64,000 nt of DNA from Thauera humireducens (GCF_001051995.2 NZ_CP014646.1:3844001-3908000), one strand, 5' to 3'. Numbered from the stretch's first letter, positions 10,841 to 21,216 are shown. The notes: generated by a model from the letters alone, not told the origin. Translations and numbers: made by a program.

Positions 10841-12424
10841 ATGAGCATGACCGCAGCACTCCTGACAGCCACGCCCGCCGATGTGCGCCGTGCCGGGCGC
10901 AACCTGATCGGCGACGCCTTCGCGCGCTCGGTGCGCCGCAATCCCGAACGCGAGGCCCTGCGCTTCGAGGGCCGCAGCTGGCGCTACGCCCAGCTCGAGC
11001 GCGCCGCGAACCGCGTCGCCAACCGGCTGCTGGCGCTGGGCCTGAAGGCCGGCGACCGCGTCGCCGCCTATGGCCGCAACTCGGACGCCTACGTGCTGCT
11101 GTGGCTGGGCTGCGTCAAGGCCGGCCTGATCCACGTGCCGATCAACTATGCGCTGCTCGATGCCGAGCTGCGCTACATCGTCGAGCAGTCCGGCGCGCGG
11201 GCGCTGTTCTGCGACGCCGACATGGCGATCCATGTCGAGGCGCTGGGCTCCACACTGCCTTGCGAGTGGCACGGCACGCTGCATGGCGGGCAGGATCGCG
11301 ACATCCTCGCCTGGGCCCAGGCGGGTGGCAGCGATGCTGCGCCGGCACTCGACCTCGACGAGGAAAGCATCGCCCAGCTGCTCTACACCTCCGGCACCAC
11401 CGCCGCGCCCAAGGGTGCGATGATGAGCCATCGCGCCCTGCTGGCCGAATACACCAGCACGCTGCTGGCCACCGACATCCGCGGCGAGGACTGCTCGCTG
11501 GCCGCGCTGCCGCTCTACCACTCGGCGCAGATGCACGTGTTCCTGATGCCGCAGCTGCTGGTGGGCGCCACCACGCTGCTGATCCAGGCACCGCAGCCCG
11601 AGCGCTGCTTCGAACTGATCGCGCAGGAAGGCGTGACGTCCTTCTTTGCGCCGCCGACGGTGTGGATCGCCTTCCTGCGCCATCCGGCCTTCGACCCGGC
11701 GCGCCTGACCTCGATGCAGAAAGGCTACTACGGCGCCTCGATCATGCCGGTGCCGGTCGTGCACGAACTGGCATCGAAGCTGCCGGCACTCAAGCTCTAC
11801 AACTGCTACGGCCAGAGCGAGATCGCGCCGCTGGCGACGGTGCTGCGCCCCGAGGAGCATGCGGATCGCCCCGCCTCCGCCGGACGGCCGATCTTCAACG
11901 TCGAGACGCGCATCGTCGACACCGACCTGAACGACGTGCCGGCGGGCGAGATGGGCGAGATCGTGCATCGCTCGCCGCAGCTGATGAGCGGCTACTGGGA
12001 CAAGCCCGAGGAAACCGCGGCCAGCTTCAAGGACGGCTGGTTCCGTTCCGGCGACGTCGGCTACATGGACGAGGCCGGCTATCTCTACATCACCGACCGC
12101 ATCAAGGACATCATCAAGACCGGCGGCGTGGTGGTGGCGAGCCGCGAGGTGGAGGAATGCCTCTACACCCACCCCGCGGTGGCGGAGGTGGCGGTGATCG
12201 GCCTGCCCGACGAGCGCTGGATCGAGGCGGTGACGGCGGTGGTCGCGCTCAAGCAGGGCGCGCAGGCCACGGCCGAGGACCTGATCGCGCACGTGCATGC
12301 CCACCTCGCGGCGTTCAAGGTGCCCAAGCGCGTGTTCTTCGTCGAGGACATGCCGCGCAACGCCTCGGGCAAGCTGCTGAAGCGCGAGCTGCGTGTGCGT
12401 TACGCCAGCGAGGCGACGGACTGA
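10841..12424 (+). CDS. AMP-forming acyl-CoA synthetase / CoA ligase
   Basis: Second ANL-superfamily CoA ligase of the operon, 527 aa. It has LLYTSGTTAAPKGAMMSH near residue 180, YGQSEIAPL near 322, and the hinge region SGDVGYMDEAGYLYITDRIKD near 400. The catalytic lysine sits in NASGKLLKRELR near the C-terminus. Start codons at 10841 and 10847 are both possible; the first has a GAGGA site five bases upstream. It is only distantly like the 620-aa synthetase at 4823, so the two probably activate different acids or different intermediates. It ends 21 bases before a terminator-like hairpin. Confidence 0.9.
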   Translation: MSMTAALLTATPADVRRAGRNLIGDAFARSVRRNPEREALRFEGRSWRYAQLERAANRVANRLLALGLKAGDRVAAYGRNSDAYVLLWLGCVKAGLIHVPINYALLDAELRYIVEQSGARALFCDADMAIHVEALGSTLPCEWHGTLHGGQDRDILAWAQAGGSDAAPALDLDEESIAQLLYTSGTTAAPKGAMMSHRALLAEYTSTLLATDIRGEDCSLAALPLYHSAQMHVFLMPQLLVGATTLLIQAPQPERCFELIAQEGVTSFFAPPTVWIAFLRHPAFDPARLTSMQKGYYGASIMPVPVVHELASKLPALKLYNCYGQSEIAPLATVLRPEEHADRPASAGRPIFNVETRIVDTDLNDVPAGEMGEIVHRSPQLMSGYWDKPEETAASFKDGWFRSGDVGYMDEAGYLYITDRIKDIIKTGGVVVASREVEECLYTHPAVAEVAVIGLPDERWIEAVTAVVALKQGAQATAEDLIAHVHAHLAAFKVPKRVFFVEDMPRNASGKLLKRELRVRYASEATD

Positions 12425-12445
12425 GGGGCGCGTCGGCAGTGAAAC

Positions 12446-12471
12446 GGCCCGGTAGCGGTCGCTGCCGGGCC
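12446..12471. terminator. Hairpin between convergent genes
   Basis: A 12-bp stem (one G-T wobble) with a very tight loop separates the ligase stop from the stop of the CoA-transferase on the other strand. On the minus strand it is followed by GTTTC, on the plus strand by no T-run, so it is best as a terminator for the minus-strand gene and may act as a weak bidirectional one. Confidence 0.6.
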
Positions 12472-12476
12472 ATGGC

Positions 12477-13676
12477 TCAGATGGCGCCGGCGGCGCGCAG
12501 CGCGGCGATGCGCCCGGCGTCGTAGCCCAGCGCGGCGAGCACGCGGTCGGTGTGCTCGCCCAGCGCCGGGCCGATCCACTCGGTGCCGCCCGGCGTCGCC
12601 GACAGCTTGGGCACGACGCCCGGCATGCGGCAGTCGCGGCCATTGGGCAGCTTCACGGTCTGCAGCATCTCGCGTGCGAGGAACTGCGGGTCGGCGAACA
12701 TGTCGGCCACCGAGTAGATGCGCGAGGCCGGAACCTCGGCGGCGGTGAGTGCGGCCAGCACCGCAGCCTCGTCGTGGGCGGCGACCCAGGCGTCGATCAG
12801 CGCGTAGAGTTCGTCGCGCCGGGCGTCGCGGCCGGCGTTGTCGGCCAGCGCCGGATCGTCGGCGAGGTCGGGGCGGTCCATCGCCAGCATCAGGCGGCGG
12901 AAGATGGCGTCGCCGTTGGCGCCGATGGTGACGTGCTTGCCGTCCTTCGTGGTGTGGGTGTTCGACGGCGTGATGCCGGGCATGATGTTGCCGGTGCGCT
13001 CGCGCACGAAGCCGAACACGTCGAACTCCGGCACCAGCGACTCCATCATCGCGAACACCGCCTCGTACAGCGCGACATCGACCACCTGGCCCGCGCCGCC
13101 ATTCACTTCCTTGTGACGCAGCGCCATCAGCGCGCCGAGCGCACCCCACAGCGCGGCGATCGAATCACCGATGGAGATGCCGGTCTTCACCGGCGGCCGG
13201 TCGGGGAAGCCGGTGACGTAGCGCAGCCCGCCCATGGATTCGCCGATGGCACCGAAGCCCGGCTGCTGCGCCATCGGCCCGCTCTGGCCGAAGCCCGACA
13301 GGCGCAGCATCACCAGCCCCGGGTTGATCGCCGACAGCGCGTCCCAGCCCAGGCCGAGCTTTTCCAGCACGCCGGGGCGGAAGTTCTCGACCACGATGTC
13401 GGCCTCGGCCACCAGCCGGCGCACCACCTCGAGCCCGTCCGGATGCTTGAGGTTCACCGTCACCGACTGCTTGTTGCGCGACTGCAGGTACCACCACAGC
13501 GAGGTGCCCTCGTAGAGCTTGCGCCACTTGCGCAGCGGGTCGCCGCCGTCGGGCGATTCGATCTTGATCACTTCGGCGCCGAACTCGGCGAGGATGCGGG
13601 CAGCGAAGGGGCCGGCGATCAGCGTGCCGAGCTCGATGACCTTGAGGCCGGCGAGGGGTTTTGCGGGTGCGCTCAT
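12477..13676 (-). CDS. Family III (CaiB/BaiF/Frc) CoA-transferase
   Basis: A 399-aa family III CoA-transferase, which moves CoA between carboxylic acids through an aspartyl-CoA thioester. It has the N-terminal GLKVIELGTLIAGPFAAR, VVENFRPGVLEKLGL near residue 95, and the probable catalytic aspartate Asp171 in SIGDSIAAL. It converges on the catabolic operon and may offer an ATP-free route to the same CoA ester or handle a related acid. It has no partner gene on its own strand. The family is clear; the donor and acceptor are unknown. Confidence 0.92.
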   Translation of the reverse strand: MSAPAKPLAGLKVIELGTLIAGPFAARILAEFGAEVIKIESPDGGDPLRKWRKLYEGTSLWWYLQSRNKQSVTVNLKHPDGLEVVRRLVAEADIVVENFRPGVLEKLGLGWDALSAINPGLVMLRLSGFGQSGPMAQQPGFGAIGESMGGLRYVTGFPDRPPVKTGISIGDSIAALWGALGALMALRHKEVNGGAGQVVDVALYEAVFAMMESLVPEFDVFGFVRERTGNIMPGITPSNTHTTKDGKHVTIGANGDAIFRRLMLAMDRPDLADDPALADNAGRDARRDELYALIDAWVAAHDEAAVLAALTAAEVPASRIYSVADMFADPQFLAREMLQTVKLPNGRDCRMPGVVPKLSATPGGTEWIGPALGEHTDRVLAALGYDAGRIAALRAAGAI

Positions 13677-13902
13677 GGTGGGGCGGGGCGGTGAAGAGGG
13701 TGCGTCATTATCTCAGCGTTGGCCTGCACTTCCCCGAGTTCGTCGTACGCGGGCAGAGGCGGCTTGCGCCCGGTGGCGGCGCTCTGAGAGTACGAGGTGC
13801 AGGGCAGTTTGTGCACAGGCAGGCGGTGGTATCCGGTGGAGATGGCCTTGATGAGGCGGAGCAAGCCATAATCGGGGCCATTTCCCGCATGCCCCCGCGC
13901 CC

Positions 13903-14508
13903 ATGTCGCCCCTCGACCGCCGCCAGTTCTCGCCCTCAGCCGCGCGCAACCGTGACCCCATCCTCGCCGTGCTGCAGCGCGTGCTGCCGGACGCGGGCCT
14001 GGTGCTGGAACTCGGTAGCGGCACTGGCGAGCATGCGATGCACTTTGCCCGCCACCTGCCCGCGCTGCGCTGGCAGCCGAGCGATGCCGACCCCGCGGCG
14101 ATGGGATCGATCGCGGACTGGGCGGCGCACAGCGCGTTGGCCAATGTGCTGCCGCCGCTGTGCTTCGACCTTGCCGCCAGCCCCTGGCCGGTCGACGCCG
14201 CAGACGCCATCGTGGCGATCAACGTGCTGCACTACTCGCCGTGGCAAAGCACGCCCGCGCTGTTTGCCGGCGCGGCCGCGGTCCTGCCTGCAGGCGGCGT
14301 CGTGGTGTGCTACGGCCCCTACCGTCGCGGCGGCGCCCACACCGCGCCGAGTAACGCCGACTTCGACGACTGGCTGCGCAGCGTCGATCCGCGCTTTGCC
14401 GTGCGCGACCTGGAAGCGGTTGAGGCCGAGGCGCAGCGCTGCGGCTTCCGGCTCGATGAGGTGATCGACATGCCTGCGAACAACTTCAGCCTGGTTTTTC
14501 GTCGCTGA
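13903..14508 (+). CDS. DUF938-family SAM-dependent methyltransferase-like protein
   Basis: A 201-aa protein starting SPLDRRQFSPSAARNRDPIL, the characteristic opening of DUF938 proteins. The SAM-binding loop LELGSGTGEHAMHFA is near residue 36, and INVLHYSPW near 105 corresponds to motif IV. The substrate of this family is not established. The 226-base gap upstream contains no other gene that I can support. The gene ends just before ybaK, which runs toward it. Confidence 0.85.
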   Translation: MSPLDRRQFSPSAARNRDPILAVLQRVLPDAGLVLELGSGTGEHAMHFARHLPALRWQPSDADPAAMGSIADWAAHSALANVLPPLCFDLAASPWPVDAADAIVAINVLHYSPWQSTPALFAGAAAVLPAGGVVVCYGPYRRGGAHTAPSNADFDDWLRSVDPRFAVRDLEAVEAEAQRCGFRLDEVIDMPANNFSLVFRR

Positions 14509-14526
14509 GGGGGCGGGCGCGCGCGC

Positions 14527-15009
14527 TCATTGCCTGATGTCGCTCCACGTGGCGCCGGTCAAGGCCTGCAGCTGCGCGGGGGAGAGCGGGAAGACCGAGA
14601 ACGGGGTACCGGCGGCCGCCCACAACCGGTCGAAGCGCTGGAGGTCCGTGTCCAGCAGCAGCTTCACCGGCTGCACATGGCCGATCGGGGCGACGCCGCC
14701 GATGGCGTAGCCGGTGGCCGTGCGGACGAAATCCGCGTCGGCGCGGCCCAGTGCTTCGCCGACCAGCGCGGCGACCTTGGCCTCGCTGACCCGGTTGTCG
14801 CCGCTGGCGACCACGACGACGGCCTGTCCGCTGTCCTCGCCGCGGAACACGATGGACTTGGCGATCTCCGCGACTTCGCAGCCGATGGCTGCGGCTGCCT
14901 CGGCGCTGGTGCGGGTGGGCTGTTCAAATTCGACCACGCGGCTGTCGAGGCCGGCGTCGGCAAGGCGCTGCTGGGTGCGCAGGGCGGTGGGGTGTCGGGC
15001 GGGCTTCAT
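14527..15009 (-). CDS. YbaK/EbsC-family aminoacyl-tRNA deacylase
   Basis: A 160-aa YbaK/ProX-type editing domain protein. The family motifs are visible: EIAKSIVFRG near residue 47, VASGDNRV near 68, and GYAIGGVAPIGH near 104. Members hydrolyse mischarged tRNAs, such as Cys- or Ala-tRNA(Pro). Which tRNA this one edits cannot be told by eye. It is transcribed alone, convergent with the DUF938 gene and divergent from the cation transporter. Confidence 0.88.
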   Translation of the reverse strand: MKPARHPTALRTQQRLADAGLDSRVVEFEQPTRTSAEAAAAIGCEVAEIAKSIVFRGEDSGQAVVVVASGDNRVSEAKVAALVGEALGRADADFVRTATGYAIGGVAPIGHVQPVKLLLDTDLQRFDRLWAAAGTPFSVFPLSPAQLQALTGATWSDIRQ

Positions 15010-15146
15010 GCGATCGGATACCGGATTCGGACACGAGGCCGAAGGGTAACTGGTTTTGGGGGCCGCGGCCGAATGCGGCCGGCGGTTCGCATCGGGCGCC
15101 CGAGGGCGGAGAATGGCGGATTGACGATCAATCCTCTGCGAATGTG

Positions 15147-16085
15147 ATGCCGATCAAGCCCGCCTGCTCCGGAGGCTGCCATTGCAGCACCGCCAAGACC
15201 CTGAAACGCCACGTCGAACTGGACCAAGCCTTGGCGGCCGATGTGGCCGCAGCGCTCGGAACGGAGGCCGCCGCCGCGAAGGGAAGCTGGCGCCGCAGTG
15301 TCTTTCGCATCCCCGGGATGGATTGCCCCTCCGAGGAGCAGATGATCCGTCTGCGCCTGGCAGATGCCCCGGTGAGCGCGCTGCGCTTCGACCTGCCAGG
15401 GCGGACATTGACGGTGGATCATGGCGGCGAAGCCGAGGCCATCCTCTCGCGGTTGCTGCCGCTGGGGTATGGCGCCGTGCTGGCGCAGTCCGATGCGCTG
15501 CAGTCGGCAGAGGTGCCAGCGGCGCCGCTCGCAAACGATGCCGACGAGGCGCGCGTGCTGTGGGTCCTGCTGGCGATCAACGCCATGATGTTCGTGGTGG
15601 AGCTCGGTGCCGGGTTGTGGGCGCGTTCGGCGGGGCTGGTGGCCGACGCCATGGACATGTTCGCCGATGCCGCGGTGTACGGCGTCGCGCTCTATGCGGT
15701 GGGTTGCTCGGCGCGGCACAAGCTGGGGGCGGCGCGCCTCGCGGGCGTTCTGCAACTTCTGCTGGCGCTGGTTGCACTCGGCGAGACGGCGCGTCGCATG
15801 CTCACGGGGGCCGCGCCCGAGCCGCTGGGCATGGTGAGCATCGCGGTTCTGGCGCTGGCAGCCAATGTTGTCTGCCTGTGGCTGATCTCGCGCCATCGCG
15901 ACGGCGGTGTGCATATGAAGGCGAGCTACATCTTCTCGGCCAACGACGTGATCGCCAACCTGGGGGTGATCGCCGCCGGCGTACTGGTCGGCTGGATCGG
16001 CAGTCCGTGGCCGGACTGGATCATCGGTGTGGCGATTGCTGCGGTGGTGCTGGCGGGGGCGCTGCGGATCCTGCGCCTGCGTTGA
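15147..16085 (+). CDS. CDF-like cation efflux protein with N-terminal metal-binding region
   Basis: A 312-aa inner-membrane protein. The first 25 residues are cysteine-rich (CSGGCHCS), followed by a heavy-metal-associated-like domain with the site IPGMDCPSEEQ near residue 57. The C-terminal two thirds have about six membrane segments. VADAMDMFADAA carries the aspartates expected for the zinc site of cation diffusion facilitators, and SANDVIANLGV supplies the second pair. It lacks the cytoplasmic C-terminal CDF domain. A GTG codon directly precedes the ATG and could be used. Its last 65 bases overlap the convergent permease gene. The metal is not determined. Confidence 0.82.
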   Translation: MPIKPACSGGCHCSTAKTLKRHVELDQALAADVAAALGTEAAAAKGSWRRSVFRIPGMDCPSEEQMIRLRLADAPVSALRFDLPGRTLTVDHGGEAEAILSRLLPLGYGAVLAQSDALQSAEVPAAPLANDADEARVLWVLLAINAMMFVVELGAGLWARSAGLVADAMDMFADAAVYGVALYAVGCSARHKLGAARLAGVLQLLLALVALGETARRMLTGAAPEPLGMVSIAVLALAANVVCLWLISRHRDGGVHMKASYIFSANDVIANLGVIAAGVLVGWIGSPWPDWIIGVAIAAVVLAGALRILRLR

Positions 16086-17160
16086 CATGGGGTGTGGCGG
16101 GCGGCTTCAGGTCCGACTCCTCTATCCACTCGCGCCACACCGCCATCAGCACGGCCAGCACCACGGGTCCGAGGAACAGGCCGACCAGGCCGAAGGCCGC
16201 CAGGCCGCCGAGCACGCCGAACATTACCAGCAGGAAGGGAATGCGGGTGGCGTTGCTGATCACCAGCGGACGCACCAGGTTGTCCACCCAGCTCACCACC
16301 AGCGCGCCCCACAGCAGCAGGCCAATGCCCTCGGCCGTATCGCCGCTGACCAGCAGCCATACGCCGATCGTGCCCCAGGCGAACGGCGTGCCGAAGGGAA
16401 TCATCGCGATCAGGGCGGTGAGGGCGCCGAGCAGCACCGGCGCGGTCACCCCCGCCCACCAATAACCCAGTCCGGCGACGAAGCCCTGCGCGAGTGCCGT
16501 CGCCACCAGACCCCAGACCACGGCCTTGGTCATCGAGCCGACGGCCGCGAGGTAGTCGTCGACCCGTTCGCCGAGAAAGCGGTGCAGCACGCTATGCACC
16601 TGCCGCAGCACCCGTTCGCCGTCGCGGTAGAGGAAGAACACGGTGATCAGTGCGAAGCCGAGCTTGGCGGCGTTGCGGCCGACGTCGCCGATCAGCGCGA
16701 CGGCCAGGTCGGCGCCTTGCCTGACCCACTCGTTCATCTGCGCGCGGAAGGTCTCGGGGTCGCCGGTCAGTTCGTCGAGCATGCGCTGCAGGTCGTCGCC
16801 GATCCAGGGCAGGTTGCGGATGAAGTCGGGCAGCGCGAGCGTGCCCTGGCGCAGCTCCGTGGTGACGACCGAGATCGCCACCCCGATCTCGCTGCGCAGC
16901 AGCGTCGCCAGCCACAGCGCAGGCAGCACGAAGGCGGCCGTCAACAGCAGCGTCATGAGCAACCCGGCCAGCGTCGGGTAGCGCGACAGCTGCTGTCGAA
17001 GGCGACGGTAGAGTGGCCAGGTCGCGTAGGCGATGATCACCGCCCATGCGACGGGGACGATGAAAGGCTGCAGCACCGCATAGCTGAGCACCAGCAATCC
17101 GCCGAGCAGAAAACCGAGAATGACGCGTCGGGCGATTTTTTCGGCGACCTGGTCGATCAT
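16021..17160 (-). CDS. AI-2E family transporter / PerM-like permease
   Basis: A 379-aa membrane protein of the UPF0118 (AI-2E exporter/PerM) family. Hydrophobic pairs flank a long central soluble part, and C-terminal helices include GVTAPVLLGALTALIAMIPFG and the family motif LVRPLVISNATRIPFLLVMFGVLGG. The frame is open for 75 codons upstream, but that region covers a terminator and lacks membrane character, so I start at MIDQVAEKI. Known members move autoinducer-2, export sodium or are of unknown role. The proline-rich C-terminus overlaps the 3' end of the convergent cation transporter gene. Confidence 0.87.
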   Translation of the reverse strand: MIDQVAEKIARRVILGFLLGGLLVLSYAVLQPFIVPVAWAVIIAYATWPLYRRLRQQLSRYPTLAGLLMTLLLTAAFVLPALWLATLLRSEIGVAISVVTTELRQGTLALPDFIRNLPWIGDDLQRMLDELTGDPETFRAQMNEWVRQGADLAVALIGDVGRNAAKLGFALITVFFLYRDGERVLRQVHSVLHRFLGERVDDYLAAVGSMTKAVVWGLVATALAQGFVAGLGYWWAGVTAPVLLGALTALIAMIPFGTPFAWGTIGVWLLVSGDTAEGIGLLLWGALVVSWVDNLVRPLVISNATRIPFLLVMFGVLGGLAAFGLVGLFLGPVVLAVLMAVWREWIEESDLKPPATPHVNAGAGSAAPPPAPPQQSPHR

Positions 17161-17347
17161 GGGCAGCTTCTCTGGCGGTTGGATTGACAGCGAAGGGCTG
17201 GCGGACCGATCGGTGCAGTCGCCGCTTGCCCTGTCCGACCTCGGGCCGGGTTGGCTGTTCCGCAATGCAGCCCCAAAGCGGTGGCGTTCGTCAAGCCCGG
17301 CGATGGACTGGCGCCGCGCTGCGTGTTGGTGAGGCGGGGGCGCAGAA

Positions 17348-17385
17348 ATGCAAAAGGCCAACTCCGTGGAGCTGGCCTTTTGCAT
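17348..17385 (-). terminator. Strong terminator downstream of tRNA-Met
   Basis: A long inverted repeat: 17 of 18 positions pair, starting with ATGCAAAAGGCCA, around a two-base centre. Both flanks include four A or T bases, so it can stop transcription from either side. It sits ten bases past the tRNA 3' end on the minus strand. Confidence 0.85.
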
Positions 17386-17394
17386 GAATCGGGG

Positions 17395-17471
17395 TGGTGG
17401 TGATGGGCGGAATCGAACCGCCGACCTATGGGTTATGAATCCATCGCTCTAACCGTCTGAGCTACATCACC
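17395..17471 (-). tRNA. tRNA-Met (anticodon CAT)
   Basis: A full cloverleaf read on the minus strand: acceptor GGTGATG pairing with CATCACC, D stem GCTC/GAGC, anticodon loop TTCATAA, and T arm GGCGG-TTCGATT-CCGCC. The discriminator base is A and CCA is encoded. The D-loop and lack of initiator features favour elongator methionine, although a CAT anticodon can also belong to lysidine-modified tRNA-Ile. The anticodon stem ATGGA/CCCAT leaves an A-C pair at position 31:39, where a Watson-Crick pair is usual. Confidence 0.95.
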
Positions 17472-17484
17472 AACAGAGCGCGCG

Positions 17485-17514
17485 AATATAGCGGGCTTTT
17501 CCGTAGCCCGTCAA
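17485..17514 (-). promoter_or_regulatory. Sigma-70 promoter of tRNA-Met
   Basis: On the minus strand TTGACG is separated by 18 bases from TATATT. The -10 box ends 13 bases before the tRNA 5' end, so the leader would be only a few bases, as expected for a tRNA gene. Confidence 0.8.
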
Positions 17515-17611
17515 TAGCTCGAAGCGCAGAAGTGTTGGATCTGCGGCCCGGGAGGCGCTGCGTCAGAATGCCGACAGGGGAGTGTAACGATTGATTTATA
17601 AGGGTTTTGCA

Positions 17612-17640
17612 TTGACATTGAGGGGGTGATCGGGGATGAT
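17612..17640 (+). promoter_or_regulatory. Probable promoter of the miaB operon
   Basis: A perfect -35 TTGACA followed after 17 bases by GATGAT (4 of 6 matches to the -10 consensus). It lies just upstream of the small secreted-protein gene and divergent from the tRNA promoter. Confidence 0.5.
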
Positions 17641-17685
17641 GCTGCGCCTGTATATCCTTCTGCCGGATCCTGCCGGCTGACGTCT

Positions 17686-18012
17686 TTGCGTAAAATTCCC
17701 TTCTCCCTGCTGTTGCTGTCCCTGGCCGGTGCTCCGGGGCCGGCGGCAAATGCTGCGCCGACGCGAGCGTTTCCAGAAGATGCTCGCAAGACCACGATTA
17801 CATTTGCGCCGGCCGGTGCCGTGCTTGTAGACGACGAGCCGGTGCCCCTGAGTCCCGGCGCGCAGATTCGCGACCGGGCCAACCGTATCGTGCTGCCGTC
17901 GCACATTCGCGGTGAATACAAGGTGCGCGTCAAGTTCGACAATCGGGGACAGGTTCATCGGGTATGGATCCTCACCCCCGAGGAAGCGGCCGTTCCAGAC
18001 CCCAAGCGGTAA
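17686..18012 (+). CDS. Small secreted protein of unknown function
   Basis: A hypothetical protein of about 108 aa with an N-terminal signal peptide (RKIPFSLLLLSLAGAPG, then alanine-rich sequence) and a short mature domain. That domain ends with SHIRGEYKVRVKFDNRGQ and a C-terminal ILTPEEAAVPDPKR. I favour the TTG at 17686 because it places the signal peptide at the start and lies downstream of a promoter; a GTG at 17626 would add 20 residues. The gene precedes miaB by 24 bases and is probably cotranscribed with it. I do not recognise the domain. Confidence 0.6.
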   Translation: MRKIPFSLLLLSLAGAPGPAANAAPTRAFPEDARKTTITFAPAGAVLVDDEPVPLSPGAQIRDRANRIVLPSHIRGEYKVRVKFDNRGQVHRVWILTPEEAAVPDPKR

Positions 18013-18036
18013 TCCCGCAGCGATTTCCTTTCCCAG

Positions 18037-19389
18037 ATGAAGAAACTCTACATCCGCACTTTCGGGTGCCAGATGAACGAGTACGACTCCGACAAGATGG
18101 CGGACGTGCTCGGTGCTCACGAAGAGCTGGTCAAGACCGACAACCCCGAAGAGGCGGACGTGATCCTTTTCAACACCTGTTCTGTGCGCGAGAAGGCGCA
18201 GGAGCGGGTGTTCCACGATCTCGGCCGTGCGCGTCTGCTGAAGCTGCAGAAGCCCGGGCTGATCATCGGCGTCGGCGGCTGCGTGGCGAGCCAGGAAGGC
18301 GAGGCCATCGTCAAGCGCGCGCCCTATGTGGACGTGGTCTTCGGTCCGCAGACCCTGCATCGCCTGCCGAAGCTGATCGAGGCGCGCAAGCAGACCGGGC
18401 GCTCGCAGGTTGACATCTCCTTCCCCGAGATCGAGAAGTTCGACGCCATGCCGCCCGCGCGCGTCGAAGGCGCGAGCGCCTTCGTATCCATCATGGAAGG
18501 CTGCTCGAAGTACTGCACGTTCTGCGTCGTGCCCTACACCCGCGGCGAGGAAGTGTCGCGTCCGCTGGAGGACGTGCTGGCCGAAGTGGCCGGGCTGGCG
18601 GCGCAGGGCGTGAAGGAAGTGACGCTGCTCGGCCAGAACGTGAATGCCTGGCGCGGCGAACTGACGCGCGAAGACGGCGAGCAGGGTGATTTCGCCTTCC
18701 TGCTCGAATGCGTGGCCGAGATCCCCGGAATCGAGCGCATCCGCTACACCACCTCGCATCCGCGCGAGATGACGCAGCGCCTGATCGACTGCTACGCGAA
18801 GATCCCCAAGCTGGTGTCGCAGTTGCACCTGCCGGTGCAGTCGGGCTCGGACCGCGTGCTGGCGGCGATGAAGCGCGGCTACTCGGTGCTGGAGTTCAAG
18901 TCCGTCGTGCGCAAGCTGCGTGCTGCGCGACCGGACCTGTCTCTGACCTCCGACTTCATCGTCGGCTTCCCCGGCGAGACGGCGGACGATTTCGAGAAGA
19001 CCATGAAGCTGATCGACGAGATCGGCTTCGACGGCTCCTTCAGCTTTGTTTACAGCGCGCGCCCCGGCACGCCGGCCAGCGATCTTGAAGATCCGGTGCC
19101 GCAGGAGACCAAGCTCGCCTGGCTTGCCCGACTGCAGAAGCGCATCGACGAGCAGTACCAGGCCAACAGCGAGGCGATGGTCGGCAGCGTGCAGCGCATC
19201 CTGGTCGAGGGAGCAGCGAAGAAGAATGCCGAGGCCGAGATGATGGGCCGCACCGACAACAACCGCGTGGTCAACTTTCCCTCCGATTCGCCCAATCGCG
19301 ACCGCCTCATCGGCCAGTTCGTCGATGTGCGCATCACCGCCGCGCTGCCGCACAGCCTGCGCGGCGAAATCCTCGTCCGGGAATCCTGA
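18037..19389 (+). CDS. miaB: tRNA-2-methylthio-N6-dimethylallyladenosine synthase MiaB
   Basis: Radical SAM methylthiotransferase of 450 aa that modifies A37 of tRNAs. The N-terminal UPF0004 domain has three cluster-binding cysteines ([24 protein letters not shown]). The radical SAM motif [17 protein letters not shown] is near residues 155-170, and a C-terminal TRAM domain follows. Length and motifs match E. coli MiaB. It heads the conserved set miaB-ybeZ-ybeY-ybeX-lnt and ends directly before the phoH-like gene. Confidence 0.97.
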   Translation: MKKLYIRTFGCQMNEYDSDKMADVLGAHEELVKTDNPEEADVILFNTCSVREKAQERVFHDLGRARLLKLQKPGLIIGVGGCVASQEGEAIVKRAPYVDVVFGPQTLHRLPKLIEARKQTGRSQVDISFPEIEKFDAMPPARVEGASAFVSIMEGCSKYCTFCVVPYTRGEEVSRPLEDVLAEVAGLAAQGVKEVTLLGQNVNAWRGELTREDGEQGDFAFLLECVAEIPGIERIRYTTSHPREMTQRLIDCYAKIPKLVSQLHLPVQSGSDRVLAAMKRGYSVLEFKSVVRKLRAARPDLSLTSDFIVGFPGETADDFEKTMKLIDEIGFDGSFSFVYSARPGTPASDLEDPVPQETKLAWLARLQKRIDEQYQANSEAMVGSVQRILVEGAAKKNAEAEMMGRTDNNRVVNFPSDSPNRDRLIGQFVDVRITAALPHSLRGEILVRES

Positions 19390-20386
<997 letters not shown>

Positions 20387-20406
<20 letters not shown>

Positions 20407-21157
20407 TCCCGCGGCAAGCAGCCCGAAGATCGTCGCCATCGATGCCGATGGCAAGGCGACCCGCATCAAGGCCGAACGCCTTGAGATCGACCTGGGCGAC
20501 GGCCGCAAGCTGCTGCTTGCCTTTCCCGAACGCGCCTGGGGCGACCTCGAGATCGAGGCCGAGACCGACAGCGAGGCGGCCGTGCCGATGCTGTCGCTGC
20601 AGCCCGGCGCCTGCAACCTGATGACGCTGCGTGTCGACGTGCATCACGACCTGCTGCCGGTCGAGCCGATTGACCTGCCGCAAGGCGAGAATCCGCCGCT
20701 GCTGACACTGGCGGTGCAGAAGGCGCTCGAGGGCGTAGACAAGGTCAGTGCGCCCAAGAAGCACCAGATCCGCCGCTGGGCGCAGGCTGCGCTGCAGCGT
20801 GATGCCGAGGTGGCGGTGCGACTGGTGGGCGAGGCGGAGGGGCGCAAGCTCAATCACGAGTTTCGCGGCAAGGACTACGCCACCAACGTCCTCACCTTCG
20901 CCTACGGCGAAGGGGAAGAACTGCCCGGTACCGCAGACCTGCCGTTGGCGGGCGACCTCGTGCTGTGCGTGCCGGTCGTCGTGCGCGAAGCGGCCGAGCA
21001 GGGCAAGACGCTGGACGCACACTTCGCCCACCTCGTGGTGCATGGTATGTTGCACCTTCAGGGCTATGACCACGAGAACGAGGTCGATGCCCAGGTAATG
21101 GAAAAACTCGAAACGGAAATCCTCCGCGGTCTGGGCTACGCCGACCCGTACGCCTGA
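20387..21157 (+). CDS. ybeY: Endoribonuclease YbeY with N-terminal extension
   Basis: The C-terminal 150 residues are a standard YbeY single-strand endoribonuclease, used in 16S rRNA maturation and ribosome quality control. The zinc-binding motif is [16 protein letters not shown] near residues 214-229. The whole protein is 256 aa, about 100 more than usual. The extra N-terminal part contains [20 protein letters not shown] and [19 protein letters not shown], resembling a small beta-rich domain that I cannot name. The ATG at 20387 has GAGGGAG upstream and overlaps the end of ybeZ. A start inside the fused region that would give ordinary YbeY is not evident. Confidence 0.92.
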
Positions 21158-21216
21158 GTTCGTGCGGCGTGCTGCCGGCATGGCGGGCGCCGCAGGCGGA
21201 GTTTCGTTCCCCCGAC

